From Clostridiales bacterium UBA1246 (GTDB lineage Bacteria; Bacillota; Clostridia; Oscillospirales; Oscillospiraceae), in contig DBWE01000036.1 in NCBI GenBank assembly GCA_002308315.1, positions 1 through 6,417 on the forward strand: a stretch of DNA of 6,417 bases, written 5' to 3'. The notes beneath the pieces are model-generated. The model was not told the DNA's origin, did no database searches, and saw nothing but the letters and a program-made list of their open reading frames with translations. Below, one piece after another: positions 1-5,841 of this stretch (position 1 is its first letter; each line of letters opens with the position of its first letter). The position numbers and the translations under genes were made by a program.

Positions 1-5
1 CGGGA

Positions 6-905
6 ATGGCGGATTATCTCCGCGAATATCCCGCGCCGCCTTATCGCAGACAGGACTTATGGGACGTCTGCGACGCCTGGGCGGGCAGGCTCGCCGCTGA
101 GCTCGGGCTTGAATATTCGCCTAAGCTGGAGGATGAGATCGACAGGCCGGCCTGCGCGGACACGGGCATTGCCCTTGTGAAAGCCCTCCATGATGAAAAG
201 GGAAAGACAAAATCGGAGCTGGCCGCGGAGCTCGGCGTCAGCGAAAAAACGGTGCAGACCGATCTTCGCGCGCTTGACCCCGGCCTGAGTGCGGTAAGGC
301 GCAAGCCGGATGTCCTTCGTGTCGGAGGCCAGGAAATGCGGGTCAAGGTCGAATGCGTCAAAGATCCGAAGAGCGGAAAACGTTCATATTATACGAAAAA
401 CAGACTGCATCCGCTTATCCTGCAGCTGAACACCATGCAGGTAGGACATCTTCTGACGGCGCTGGGAAAAAAGAGCGACGATGAGGGAGATATCGTATGC
501 CGGGAGCTCGCCATATACGTATGGGACCAGCTTTCGAAGCAGGCGCGTGAACGCGTACGGGAAATATACGCGGCCGGAGACAGTGCGTTTTCGGCTTTCC
601 TGGACGAGATCGGAGAAGAATACGGCGAGTGGCGTTCAATGGCGTACCAGACCGAGGACGAGATGCGCAACGGTCTGGATATGAGGCTTAGTTTCGAGTC
701 TGTGTGGAAAGCGGGCGTCACGGTAAAAAAGATGACTGTCAAACGCGGCGGTGAAAAAACCGTGCTTCGCGGCGTGCGCATCAACTGGGACCCAGCGGAC
801 CGGAACCGCTTCTGGGCCATCCCCGCCGACGAGTGGCCGGATGAGGAACACGCATTTGAATTTCAGGAGAATGAAGTGTCCGGCTATCCCGAGTTTTGCG
901 ACTGA
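6..905 (+). CDS. Helix-turn-helix (DeoR/HTH_11-like) putative transcriptional regulator, possibly 5'-partial
   Basis: The only recognisable element is a helix-turn-helix at about residues 66-90 (GKTKSELAAELGVSEKTVQT, then DLRAL). It resembles the DeoR/HTH_11 class that precedes ligand or WYL-type domains, so a DNA-binding regulator is the likely role. The remaining ~200 residues are charged and soluble, with no signal peptide or membrane segment. I do not recognise a ligand domain, and a clear WYL motif is not visible. The reading frame stays open to the left edge and no convincing ribosome binding site precedes the ATG at 6, so the true start may lie outside the window. The HTH sits unusually far from the N-terminus for this class, with about 65 residues before it. 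A 105-base gap with its own promoter separates it from the next gene. It could regulate that gene, but this is inference from position only. Confidence 0.7.
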   Translation: MADYLREYPAPPYRRQDLWDVCDAWAGRLAAELGLEYSPKLEDEIDRPACADTGIALVKALHDEKGKTKSELAAELGVSEKTVQTDLRALDPGLSAVRRKPDVLRVGGQEMRVKVECVKDPKSGKRSYYTKNRLHPLILQLNTMQVGHLLTALGKKSDDEGDIVCRELAIYVWDQLSKQARERVREIYAAGDSAFSAFLDEIGEEYGEWRSMAYQTEDEMRNGLDMRLSFESVWKAGVTVKKMTVKRGGEKTVLRGVRINWDPADRNRFWAIPADEWPDEEHAFEFQENEVSGYPEFCD

Positions 906-953
906 GATCCGCCCGGACTGGAATAAAAGCTTCCAACCCGCGTTTTCCTTTTA

Positions 954-962
954 TGCTATATT
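954..962 (+). promoter_or_regulatory. Extended -10 promoter for the cyclotransferase-like fusion gene
   Basis: TGC-TATATT is a good extended -10 (TG one base upstream of a 5/6 match to TATAAT), inside the only AT-rich patch between the first two genes. No convincing -35 is found at 16-18 bases; TTCCAA at 931-936 is too far. Transcription would start near 969, about 40 bases before the ATG at 1011. It suggests the fusion gene and the radical SAM gene can be transcribed separately from the upstream regulator. Confidence 0.4.
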
Positions 963-1010
963 GCGGCCGTAAGGCGAAACGCCGAATATAACGAAAAGGA
1001 GAACGAAACA

Positions 1011-2585
1011 ATGAAATGCACTTTTTACCGTCCCGAAAAAGTCGATCTCGGAGAATGGAATGAGATCAGGAAAAAACTGCTCGCCGATCTGAAGGAGCTG
1101 GAAAGCGGCGCGGTCGGCGAGAAAGAGGTACGGATATATCTCGACTGTCTCCTGCGTCACGCGGAGCCGCTTGAACATGATCCGAGGATGAGCTTTTTCG
1201 GCTTCGACAAGCCGAATACGATGCCCTCCGACGCCCGCGTGGATTTCTTCTATTGGCCCGGGTATATCGCCGCCGCCGTCTTTATGAGGGCGTTGACGCT
1301 CTACCCGCAGATCGCGGAGGGCGCGAAGCTCACTGCGGAGCCGGGCTCTCTCGATACCGCGGAGGCCATGAGGATTGTCTCCTCCTGTCTGCTCGGCTGT
1401 ACCGGCCGCAGATTTGAAGGAGACGGCTTCCAGGGAACGGTCGGTCAGCTTGAAGCAATGTTTTTCTTCACGGAGCACGGAGCGCAGGAATTTTTCAAAA
1501 GGTACCCGGGGCTCTGCCCGGAGTTCGAAAAATGCTATACGGATATCCTCGAACGCATCAGACGCTCCGTGGAACGCGGAGAATTCAGAGACGACATGGG
1601 CAGTGACGTCACCGACGGCGGGAGAGCGCTGCTGGAGGCTGCCGCCCGGAATGACGCGTCCGTTCTTCCGCGCCGCAGTCCGGTATTCGTATACGGTACG
1701 CTCATGAGCGGACAGAGCGCGTCCGATATGATGAACGGCGCGGAATATCTCGGGAACGCGGTTTTGAGGGATCACGTCATGTACGGGCCGGGCAGCTATC
1801 CGGGTATAGTGCCGCGTGCCGGGGAGACGGTGCTCGGCGAGGTCTATATCGTCGATAACGACACCCTTCGCCGGCTGGACGGATATGAAGGCGAGGGCAG
1901 CCTCTATACCCGCGCCGCCGCTTTGACGGAGCTCGTCGACGGAAGAAAGATCAACGCTTACGTATATCTGTACAACGGTGAAGTAAGCGGAGAGCCGGTA
2001 CGCGTACGCTGGAACATGCGGGACGACGAGCCGGTGTGGTACGCCTGCTACGGCTCGAATATCAGCTCCGAGAGATTTGCCTGCTATATCCGGGGCGGAG
2101 TCTGCCGCCGAAACGGGAGGAATTACAAGGGCTGCGGCGATAAGACGATGTGGAAGGACAGCATGATCCTTGAAATGCCGGGCAGGATGTATTTCGCCAA
2201 TCACAGCTCCTCGTGGCAGCAGGGCGGAGTGTCCTTCTTTATGCCGGACCGCGGCGGAAAAACCGTGATGCGGCTGTACCTCATCACTTACGGTCAGCTC
2301 AAGGAAATACAGGGTCAGGAAGGAAAGTCCTCAAAATGGTACGGGAGGATACTGTTTTTGGACAGTATCAACGGCATACCCGTCTTTACGCTGACCTCGG
2401 AGGAGAGCGCGGAGCAGACGGAGCCGAGCGAAGAGTATCTTTCCCTCCTGCGCGAGGCCCTGATGGCCGAAGCCGGGATGACGGAGCGGGAGACGGAAAA
2501 ATATCTGAAGAGCTGCGCCGCGCCGCTCGACCCCGTCGCGCGGAAAAGAAGAGGCGTTTCAGGAAAAACCGACGGCCGGGCGTGA
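1011..2585 (+). CDS. Fusion protein: unknown N-terminal domain plus two gamma-glutamylcyclotransferase-like (AIG2/GGCT) domains
   Basis: This 524-residue cytosolic protein has three parts. Residues 1-~220 form a mostly helical region I do not recognise. Residues ~224-330 form an AIG2/GGCT-like domain: the signature VFVYGTLM is at 225-232, and RLDGYEGEG at 288-296 carries E293, the likely equivalent of the catalytic glutamate of this fold. Residues ~340-480 hold a second, different GGCT-like domain with WYACYGSN at 343-350 and a candidate acid E437 in QGQEG. That second type is often misannotated as histone deacetylase in databases. Family members cleave gamma-glutamyl or related amine linkages to release 5-oxoproline, or repair such adducts; the substrate here is unknown. 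The ATG is set by AAGGAG at 996-1001, nine bases upstream. The Arg/Lys-rich tail (505-524) looks disordered. The radical SAM gene follows after 36 bases and is probably co-transcribed. The two-domain call is firm; the biological role is open. Confidence 0.8.
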   Translation: MKCTFYRPEKVDLGEWNEIRKKLLADLKELESGAVGEKEVRIYLDCLLRHAEPLEHDPRMSFFGFDKPNTMPSDARVDFFYWPGYIAAAVFMRALTLYPQIAEGAKLTAEPGSLDTAEAMRIVSSCLLGCTGRRFEGDGFQGTVGQLEAMFFFTEHGAQEFFKRYPGLCPEFEKCYTDILERIRRSVERGEFRDDMGSDVTDGGRALLEAAARNDASVLPRRSPVFVYGTLMSGQSASDMMNGAEYLGNAVLRDHVMYGPGSYPGIVPRAGETVLGEVYIVDNDTLRRLDGYEGEGSLYTRAAALTELVDGRKINAYVYLYNGEVSGEPVRVRWNMRDDEPVWYACYGSNISSERFACYIRGGVCRRNGRNYKGCGDKTMWKDSMILEMPGRMYFANHSSSWQQGGVSFFMPDRGGKTVMRLYLITYGQLKEIQGQEGKSSKWYGRILFLDSINGIPVFTLTSEESAEQTEPSEEYLSLLREALMAEAGMTERETEKYLKSCAAPLDPVARKRRGVSGKTDGRA

Positions 2586-2621
2586 GCCCTGCCGAAAAAA
2601 ACGAAATGACGGGACGAAACA

Positions 2622-3719
2622 GTGAAGGAACAGATCGATCTGCAGGAACATATCACCCGGGGCGTTGAGAAGATAGTCTCGGATACATTAAAAGCCGCGC
2701 TTAAAAACCCGAAGGAAAGCGCGTTTCTGGCCTCATTCGCTCTTGCGAGCAGAAAGGCCTCAAAAACGCGCATGAAGCTGGAGCGGGAGGGACTGCACGT
2801 GCCCGGTTTCCTTATAGCGAGCATAACGAGCAGCTGCAACCTGCACTGCGCGGGCTGCTATTCCCGCTGCAGCGGCGCCACGGACGACGCGCCTCCCGAA
2901 AAACAGCTTACGGCAGAGGAATGGCTGAGCATATTCCGGCAGGCCGAAAAGCTCGGAGTGAGCTTTATACTCCTCGCCGGGGGCGAGCCCATGCTGCGCC
3001 GCGATATCATCGAGGCCGCGGGCGGTATGCGCGATATCATATTCCCGATTTTTACAAACGGCACCTTTTTCGACGAGCGGTATTTCGAGCTTTTCGATAA
3101 GCGCCGCGGCCTTATCCCCGTGCTCAGCATCGAGGGCGGCAGGGAAAAAACGAACGCCCGCCGCGGCTCGGGGATCTACGAGGTCGTATCGTCGAATATG
3201 GATAAACTGCGCGATAAGGGCATTATTTACGGCGTATCCGTCACGGTCACGACGGAAAACGTCGGCGAGGTCACGTCGAAAGAATTTCTTGACCGGCTTG
3301 CCGAAAACGGCTGCCGATTGGTGATATACGTCGAGTTCGTCCCCGTGACCGACGAGGCCCGCCATCTCGCCCCCGGAGACGGGGAGCGCAGACAGATGGA
3401 AGAGGCGCTGAGCCTGCGGCGCGCCGACTGCGGCGATCTCGTACTGCTGTCCTTTCCCGGAGACGAGCTGGCAATGGGCGGCTGCATGGCGGCAGGGAGA
3501 GAGTTTTTCCACATCAATTCCCACGGCGGGGCGGAGCCGTGTCCGTTCTCTCCGTATTCCGACGTGAATGTGAAGGACAGCTCCCTGCGCGAGGCGATAG
3601 CCTCGCCGCTGTTCCGCGCCCTTCGCGAAGAAGGTCTTCTCAGCGGAGAGCATGAGGGCGGCTGCGTCCTTTATGAAAGGCGCGATAAGGTCGAGGCGCT
3701 CGCAGGGGTGAAACGATAA
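2622..3719 (+). CDS. Radical SAM protein with C-terminal auxiliary-cluster (SPASM/twitch-like) cysteines
   Basis: The radical SAM signature C72-x3-C76-x2-C79 (CNLHCAGC) should ligate the [4Fe-4S] cluster that cleaves S-adenosylmethionine. G120-G121-E122-P123 is the GGEP motif that contacts the SAM amino group, and IFTNGTFF (about 146-153) fits the following strand of the partial TIM barrel. About 60 residues precede the barrel. After it, C288 (GGCMAAGREFF), C307 (EPCPFSPYSD) and C348 (GGCVLYER) suggest a shortened SPASM/twitch region binding an auxiliary cluster; C83 is an extra cysteine just after the core motif. The substrate is unknown. Homologues of this type occur widely in Clostridia as uncharacterised 'radical SAM proteins' (from memory, not searched). 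The start is GTG: an in-frame TGA at 2607-2609 rules out anything earlier, and the next Met (residue 51) would remove a conserved-looking N-terminus. The ribosome site is weak, which suggests dependence on translation of the upstream gene. No precursor peptide gene is visible nearby. Confidence 0.88.
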   Translation: MKEQIDLQEHITRGVEKIVSDTLKAALKNPKESAFLASFALASRKASKTRMKLEREGLHVPGFLIASITSSCNLHCAGCYSRCSGATDDAPPEKQLTAEEWLSIFRQAEKLGVSFILLAGGEPMLRRDIIEAAGGMRDIIFPIFTNGTFFDERYFELFDKRRGLIPVLSIEGGREKTNARRGSGIYEVVSSNMDKLRDKGIIYGVSVTVTTENVGEVTSKEFLDRLAENGCRLVIYVEFVPVTDEARHLAPGDGERRQMEEALSLRRADCGDLVLLSFPGDELAMGGCMAAGREFFHINSHGGAEPCPFSPYSDVNVKDSSLREAIASPLFRALREEGLLSGEHEGGCVLYERRDKVEALAGVKR

Positions 3720-3763
3720 AAAAAGACGGGCAGCCCGAAAATCAGAATTTTTCGGGCTGCCCG
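3718..3763 (-). terminator. Intrinsic terminator of the TIM-barrel gene, in the convergent gap
   Basis: Arms 3727-3741 and 3749-3763 form a perfect 15-bp inverted repeat (CGGGCAGCCCGAAAA / TTTTCGGGCTGCCCG) with a 7-base loop. Read on the minus strand, the hairpin is followed by TCTTTTTTT, a textbook U-tract. It lies 11 bases beyond the stop codon of the minus-strand gene. On the plus strand the hairpin is followed by CATATC rather than a T-run, so it would stop radical SAM transcripts less well. The A-run that encodes the minus-strand U-tract overlaps the TAA stop of the radical SAM gene. Confidence 0.92.
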
Positions 3764-3774
3764 CATATCGGGAT

Positions 3775-4434
3775 TCACAGCTCTCGGTATTTTGCCATCG
3801 TTTTCCTGAAAAGCTCCTTGGTCGAAGGGGGAGTATAGGTTATAGCGTTGGCTCCGGCGGCTACGGTCGCGGCGATGCTCGCCTCCGTTTTGCCGCCCGA
3901 GGCGATTATGGGCACGTCGGGGAATTCCCCGCGTATCTTCGCCACTATCTCCGGCGTGTTCGCGCCGCCCGCGACGTTCAGTATCGACGCTCCGGCGGCC
4001 AGCCTGCTTTTTATATCGGTCCTGTCGTTTATCACCGTGATTATCACGGGGATATCCACCTCCGCGGCCACGGCCGCAAGGTTCCGGTCGGTGATCGGCG
4101 CGTTGAGCACGACGCCCATGGCGCCCCGGCTTTCGGCGTCCCTTGCCAGGGCGACGGTGCGCGGCCCCTTTGTGGTGCCGCCGCCCACGCCGCAGAATAC
4201 CGGTATGTACGCCGCCTGTATGATCGCGTCTCCGATAGTCTGCTGCGGGGTGAAGGGATACACGGCGAATACCGCGTCGGCGTCGCAGTTGCGTATTATG
4301 GCAAGATCGGTGGAAAAAACGAGAGATTTGATGCGGCGGCCGTTTACCGTTATACCGGTGGCCTTGCATATTTCTTTCGGCATTTCGAGGATGGTATGAC
4401 GCAGACTGCTCTGGACGTTCGGGGGTGTACGCAT
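3775..4434 (-). CDS. TIM-barrel (beta/alpha barrel) protein of unknown function, often annotated 'hydrolase'
   Basis: This 219-residue soluble protein has the regular beta/alpha repeats of a TIM barrel. Glycine-rich loops are at 82-90 (GVGGGTTKG), 148-158 (GASILNVAGGA) and 178-184 (ASGGKTE), the last followed by AAGANAITYTPPS. The late-barrel GG loops resemble phosphate-binding loops of phosphate- or flavin-handling barrels. I recall close relatives in Firmicutes labelled only 'hydrolase' or 'beta/alpha barrel domain-containing protein', with no proven reaction, so I assign none. The start is the ATG at 4434: a near-perfect AAAGGAGG lies six bases upstream. A longer frame beginning with GTG at 4455 would place that ribosome site inside the coding region and is rejected. 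The gene diverges from the LysR gene, shares its operator region, and may be controlled by it. A link to sulfur-amino-acid metabolism is only suggested by this neighbourhood. Confidence 0.85.
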   Translation of the reverse strand: MRTPPNVQSSLRHTILEMPKEICKATGITVNGRRIKSLVFSTDLAIIRNCDADAVFAVYPFTPQQTIGDAIIQAAYIPVFCGVGGGTTKGPRTVALARDAESRGAMGVVLNAPITDRNLAAVAAEVDIPVIITVINDRTDIKSRLAAGASILNVAGGANTPEIVAKIRGEFPDVPIIASGGKTEASIAATVAAGANAITYTPPSTKELFRKTMAKYREL

Positions 4435-4473
4435 GACGGGCCTCCTTTCCGGCACAATAAAACAAAGCTTTCT

Positions 4474-4494
4474 ATACGATAATTCTGATCGTAT
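4474..4494. promoter_or_regulatory. Perfect palindrome ATACGAT-N7-ATCGTAT, candidate operator
   Basis: Seven-base arms at 4474-4480 and 4488-4494 are exact reverse complements around AATTCTG. The site covers the predicted start of the barrel-gene transcript. The plausible LysR-gene promoter (TTTCTA 4469-4474, 17 bases, TATTAT 4492-4497; weak -35) also overlaps it, so one bound dimer could repress both directions. Its half-site ATA(C)GAT resembles the ATAGAT half-site of the palindrome upstream of metY. It lacks a centred T-N11-A, so LysR binding is inference. Confidence 0.5.
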
Positions 4495-4507
4495 TATAAA
4501 TCATAAT
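4493..4507. promoter_or_regulatory. Candidate LysR box ATTAT-N5-ATAAT (T-N11-A)
   Basis: A 15-base imperfect palindrome with exact 5-base arms and the T-N11-A pattern typical of LysR-type boxes (T4494, A4506). It lies over the -10 of the barrel gene and about 55 bases upstream of the LysR start codon, which would suit negative autoregulation. AT-rich promoter sequence produces such patterns by chance, so confidence is modest. Confidence 0.35.
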
Positions 4508-4521
4508 TGCGAAAAATTCAA
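4493..4521 (-). promoter_or_regulatory. Sigma-A-type promoter of the TIM-barrel gene
   Basis: On the minus strand TTGAAT (4521-4516) and a consensus TATAAT (4498-4493) are separated by exactly 17 bases. Transcription would start near 4486, giving an untranslated leader of about 50 bases before the ATG at 4434. The start point falls inside the palindrome at 4474-4494, and the -10 overlaps both palindromes of this region, so bound protein should block this promoter. Confidence 0.75.
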
Positions 4522-4559
4522 CATGAGCTCACGGAGAGACGAAACGGGGGAGAACGGAA

Positions 4560-5489
4560 ATGACAATACAGCAGCTCAATTACGTCATAACCATATCCGA
4601 GATAGGCTCGCTGAACAAGGCGTCCGAGGTGCTGTACGTATCGCAGCCCTCGCTTACCAGCGCGGTGAGGGAGCTGGAAAAGGAGCTCGGGATAACGATA
4701 TTCATACGCAGCGGCAGGGGCGTGAAGCTGACTGCGGAGGGCGAGGAGTTCATACAGAACGCCAGAGCCGTGGTGCAGCAGTACGACGCCCTTGCGGAGA
4801 AATACGCGCCGGGCAGCACGGTAAAAAAGAAGTTCGGCGTTTCGGCGCAGCACTATTCCTTTGCCGTAAAGAGCTTCGTGGAGATGGTCAAGCAGTTCGA
4901 TACCGCAGAGTATGATTTTGCCATACGCGAAACGCGGACGCTGGACGTGATAAACGACGTGATCAGCTCCAAAAGCGAAATAGGCATCCTGTTTCTCAGC
5001 GAGTTCAATCGCAAGGCGATGGAGAAAATACTCAGAAGCGGCGAGCTGGAGTTTCACAGGCTTATAAGCTGCAGCGCGTACGTGTATTTATGGAGCGGTC
5101 ATCCTCTTGCCGGAAAAGGCTCCATACGCTTCGAGGAGCTTGCGGACTATCCCTGCCTGTCCTTTGAGCAGGACGCGGGCGGCTCTTTCTATTACGCGGA
5201 GGAGATCATGAGCACGAGCGAATATCCGCGCACCATAAAGGCCACCGACCGCGCCACCATGCTCAATCTTATGGTGGGCCTGAACGGTTATACCCTCTGC
5301 TCCGGAATAATCTGCCGGGAGCTCAACGGCCCCGATTATGTGGCGGTGCCTTTTGAGACGGAGGGCGATCCCTCGGCGGGAAAAATGGAGATAGGCTATA
5401 TCGTCAGAAAAAATACCGTTCCGAGCAGGATGGGAGAGCTGTATCTGAAGGAGATACGGCGTTATCTGGAAGAACAGGCTATAGATTGA
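4560..5489 (+). CDS. LysR-type transcriptional regulator, probable sulfur/methionine metabolism regulator
   Basis: A full-length LysR family protein (309 residues). The N-terminal winged helix-turn-helix spans about residues 1-60, with SLNKASEVLYVSQPSLTSAV at 17-36 as helix-turn-helix and recognition helix and RELEKELG following. A linker helix runs to about 85, then the two-lobed effector-binding domain (~90-300). The C-terminal domain, with YPCLSFEQ and MVGLNGYTLCSGI, looks like that of clostridial LysR proteins found beside O-acetylhomoserine sulfhydrylase genes (from memory). The same order is seen here, with metY next downstream on the same strand. I infer that it senses a sulfur metabolite such as O-acetylhomoserine or O-acetylserine and activates metY; the effector cannot be read from sequence. 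The ATG follows GGGGGAG at 4546-4552 at good spacing. Palindromes upstream suggest autoregulation. No strong terminator directly follows the gene. Confidence 0.92.
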   Translation: MTIQQLNYVITISEIGSLNKASEVLYVSQPSLTSAVRELEKELGITIFIRSGRGVKLTAEGEEFIQNARAVVQQYDALAEKYAPGSTVKKKFGVSAQHYSFAVKSFVEMVKQFDTAEYDFAIRETRTLDVINDVISSKSEIGILFLSEFNRKAMEKILRSGELEFHRLISCSAYVYLWSGHPLAGKGSIRFEELADYPCLSFEQDAGGSFYYAEEIMSTSEYPRTIKATDRATMLNLMVGLNGYTLCSGIICRELNGPDYVAVPFETEGDPSAGKMEIGYIVRKNTVPSRMGELYLKEIRRYLEEQAID

Positions 5490-5542
5490 ATTACAGGCAG
5501 ACTGCGGATATATAAGAGAAAAGAGAAGAGATAAAAGAATCG

Positions 5543-5563
5543 GTGTTTTGCTCCGCAAAACGC
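5543..5563. other. Stem-loop GTTTTGC-TCC-GCAAAAC
   Basis: Exact 7-base arms at 5545-5551 and 5555-5561 flank a 3-base loop, extendable by one G-T and one G-C pair. No T-run follows on either strand, so it is not a clear terminator. It lies 56 bases after the LysR stop and could protect the 3' end of that transcript or be part of a dispersed repeat. Confidence 0.5.
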
Positions 5564-5594
5564 TTGAAAAGTAAGCAGTTGAATTTTGCCCCTT

Positions 5595-5627
5595 TTGTCG
5601 GTAAGGTCCGAAGGACTTTGCCGACAA
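5595..5627. other. 15-bp stem-loop, possible weak terminator or intergenic repeat
   Basis: Arms 5595-5609 and 5613-5627 pair over all 15 positions (13 Watson-Crick and two G-T pairs) around the loop GAA. On the plus strand only TTTAG follows, a poor U-tract, so it may terminate LysR transcription weakly. Its long arms and near-perfect pairing resemble REP-like or miniature palindromic elements, but a single copy in this window cannot show that. Confidence 0.55.
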
Positions 5628-5633
5628 TTTAGT

Positions 5634-5650
5634 TATAGATCAAATCTATA
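5634..5650. promoter_or_regulatory. LysR-type binding palindrome TATAGAT-CAA-ATCTATA upstream of metY
   Basis: A perfect palindrome with 7-base arms and the T-N11-A pattern (T5636, A5648). Its centre at 5642 lies about 66 bases upstream of the transcription start predicted from the promoter at 5673-5701. LysR-type activators classically place their high-affinity recognition site near -65, so position, symmetry and pattern agree. The adjacent LysR gene is the obvious candidate binder. Confidence 0.6.
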
Positions 5651-5672
5651 GGTGAGTATATAAACGCGGTAT

Positions 5673-5701
5673 TAGACAAATAAGTCAAGCAGAGTTATAC
5701 T
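5673..5701 (+). promoter_or_regulatory. Promoter of the leader peptide-metY transcript
   Basis: TAGACA (5673-5678) and TATACT (5696-5701) each match the sigma-A consensus at five of six positions and are 17 bases apart. Transcription should start near 5708, giving about 29 bases before the leader peptide ATG. The promoter is flanked by a second inverted repeat, TGAGTATA (5653-5660) and TATACTCA (5696-5703), whose right half overlaps the -10. Confidence 0.7.
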
Positions 5702-5736
5702 CAACGCGAAAAGAAAAACAAAAGGAGGACGGAGAA

Positions 5737-5841
5737 ATGAAAAACAACGCGGCGTATATCTGCACTGCATACGAAAGAAGCATGCGAATGTGCATGCGCC
5801 GGTCTTTGATGCCTCCGTACGAACTCCCGGCGCGCAGCTGA
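5737..5841 (+). CDS. Leader peptide (34 aa) with Met/Cys-rich cluster, attenuator of metY
   Basis: A short frame, ATG 5737 to TGA 5839-5841, follows a strong AAAGGAGG (5721-5728) at ideal spacing, better than the site of metY itself. The peptide reads MKNNAAYICTAYERSM, then RMCMRRSLMPPYELPARS. Codons 16-20 are Met-Arg-Met-Cys-Met; a further Cys is codon 9 and Met is codon 25, a striking content for 34 residues next to a methionine/homocysteine gene. It has no signal peptide or domain and is probably made only to position the ribosome. A ribosome halted at codons 16-20 would cover segment 1 of the RNA, and one at the stop codon would cover segment 2 of the attenuator. Four Arg codons also lie in this stretch, so arginine sensing cannot be excluded from sequence alone. 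Confidence 0.7.
   Translation: MKNNAAYICTAYERSMRMCMRRSLMPPYELPARS

Noticed and set aside
973..983. Small hairpin GGCG-AAA-CGCC before the fusion gene
   Set aside because: A 4-bp stem with no T-run; likely chance in GC-rich sequence.
951..2204. A 417-codon open frame on the minus strand
   Set aside because: It lies entirely opposite the cyclotransferase-like fusion gene, whose domains and ribosome site are convincing. The translated sequence shows no domain and is a product of GC-rich codon bias.
2760..3653. A 297-codon open frame on the minus strand
   Set aside because: Antisense to the radical SAM gene, which has intact catalytic motifs; no recognisable motif of its own.
4435..4455. GTG start at 4455 for the TIM-barrel gene
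   Set aside because: The AAAGGAGG sequence immediately before the ATG at 4434 would then be coding; the ATG has ideal spacing.
3671..4465. A 264-codon minus-strand frame overlapping the TIM-barrel gene
   Set aside because: Arg/Gly/His-rich, low-complexity translation typical of a shifted frame, and it would read through the strong terminator at 3718-3763.
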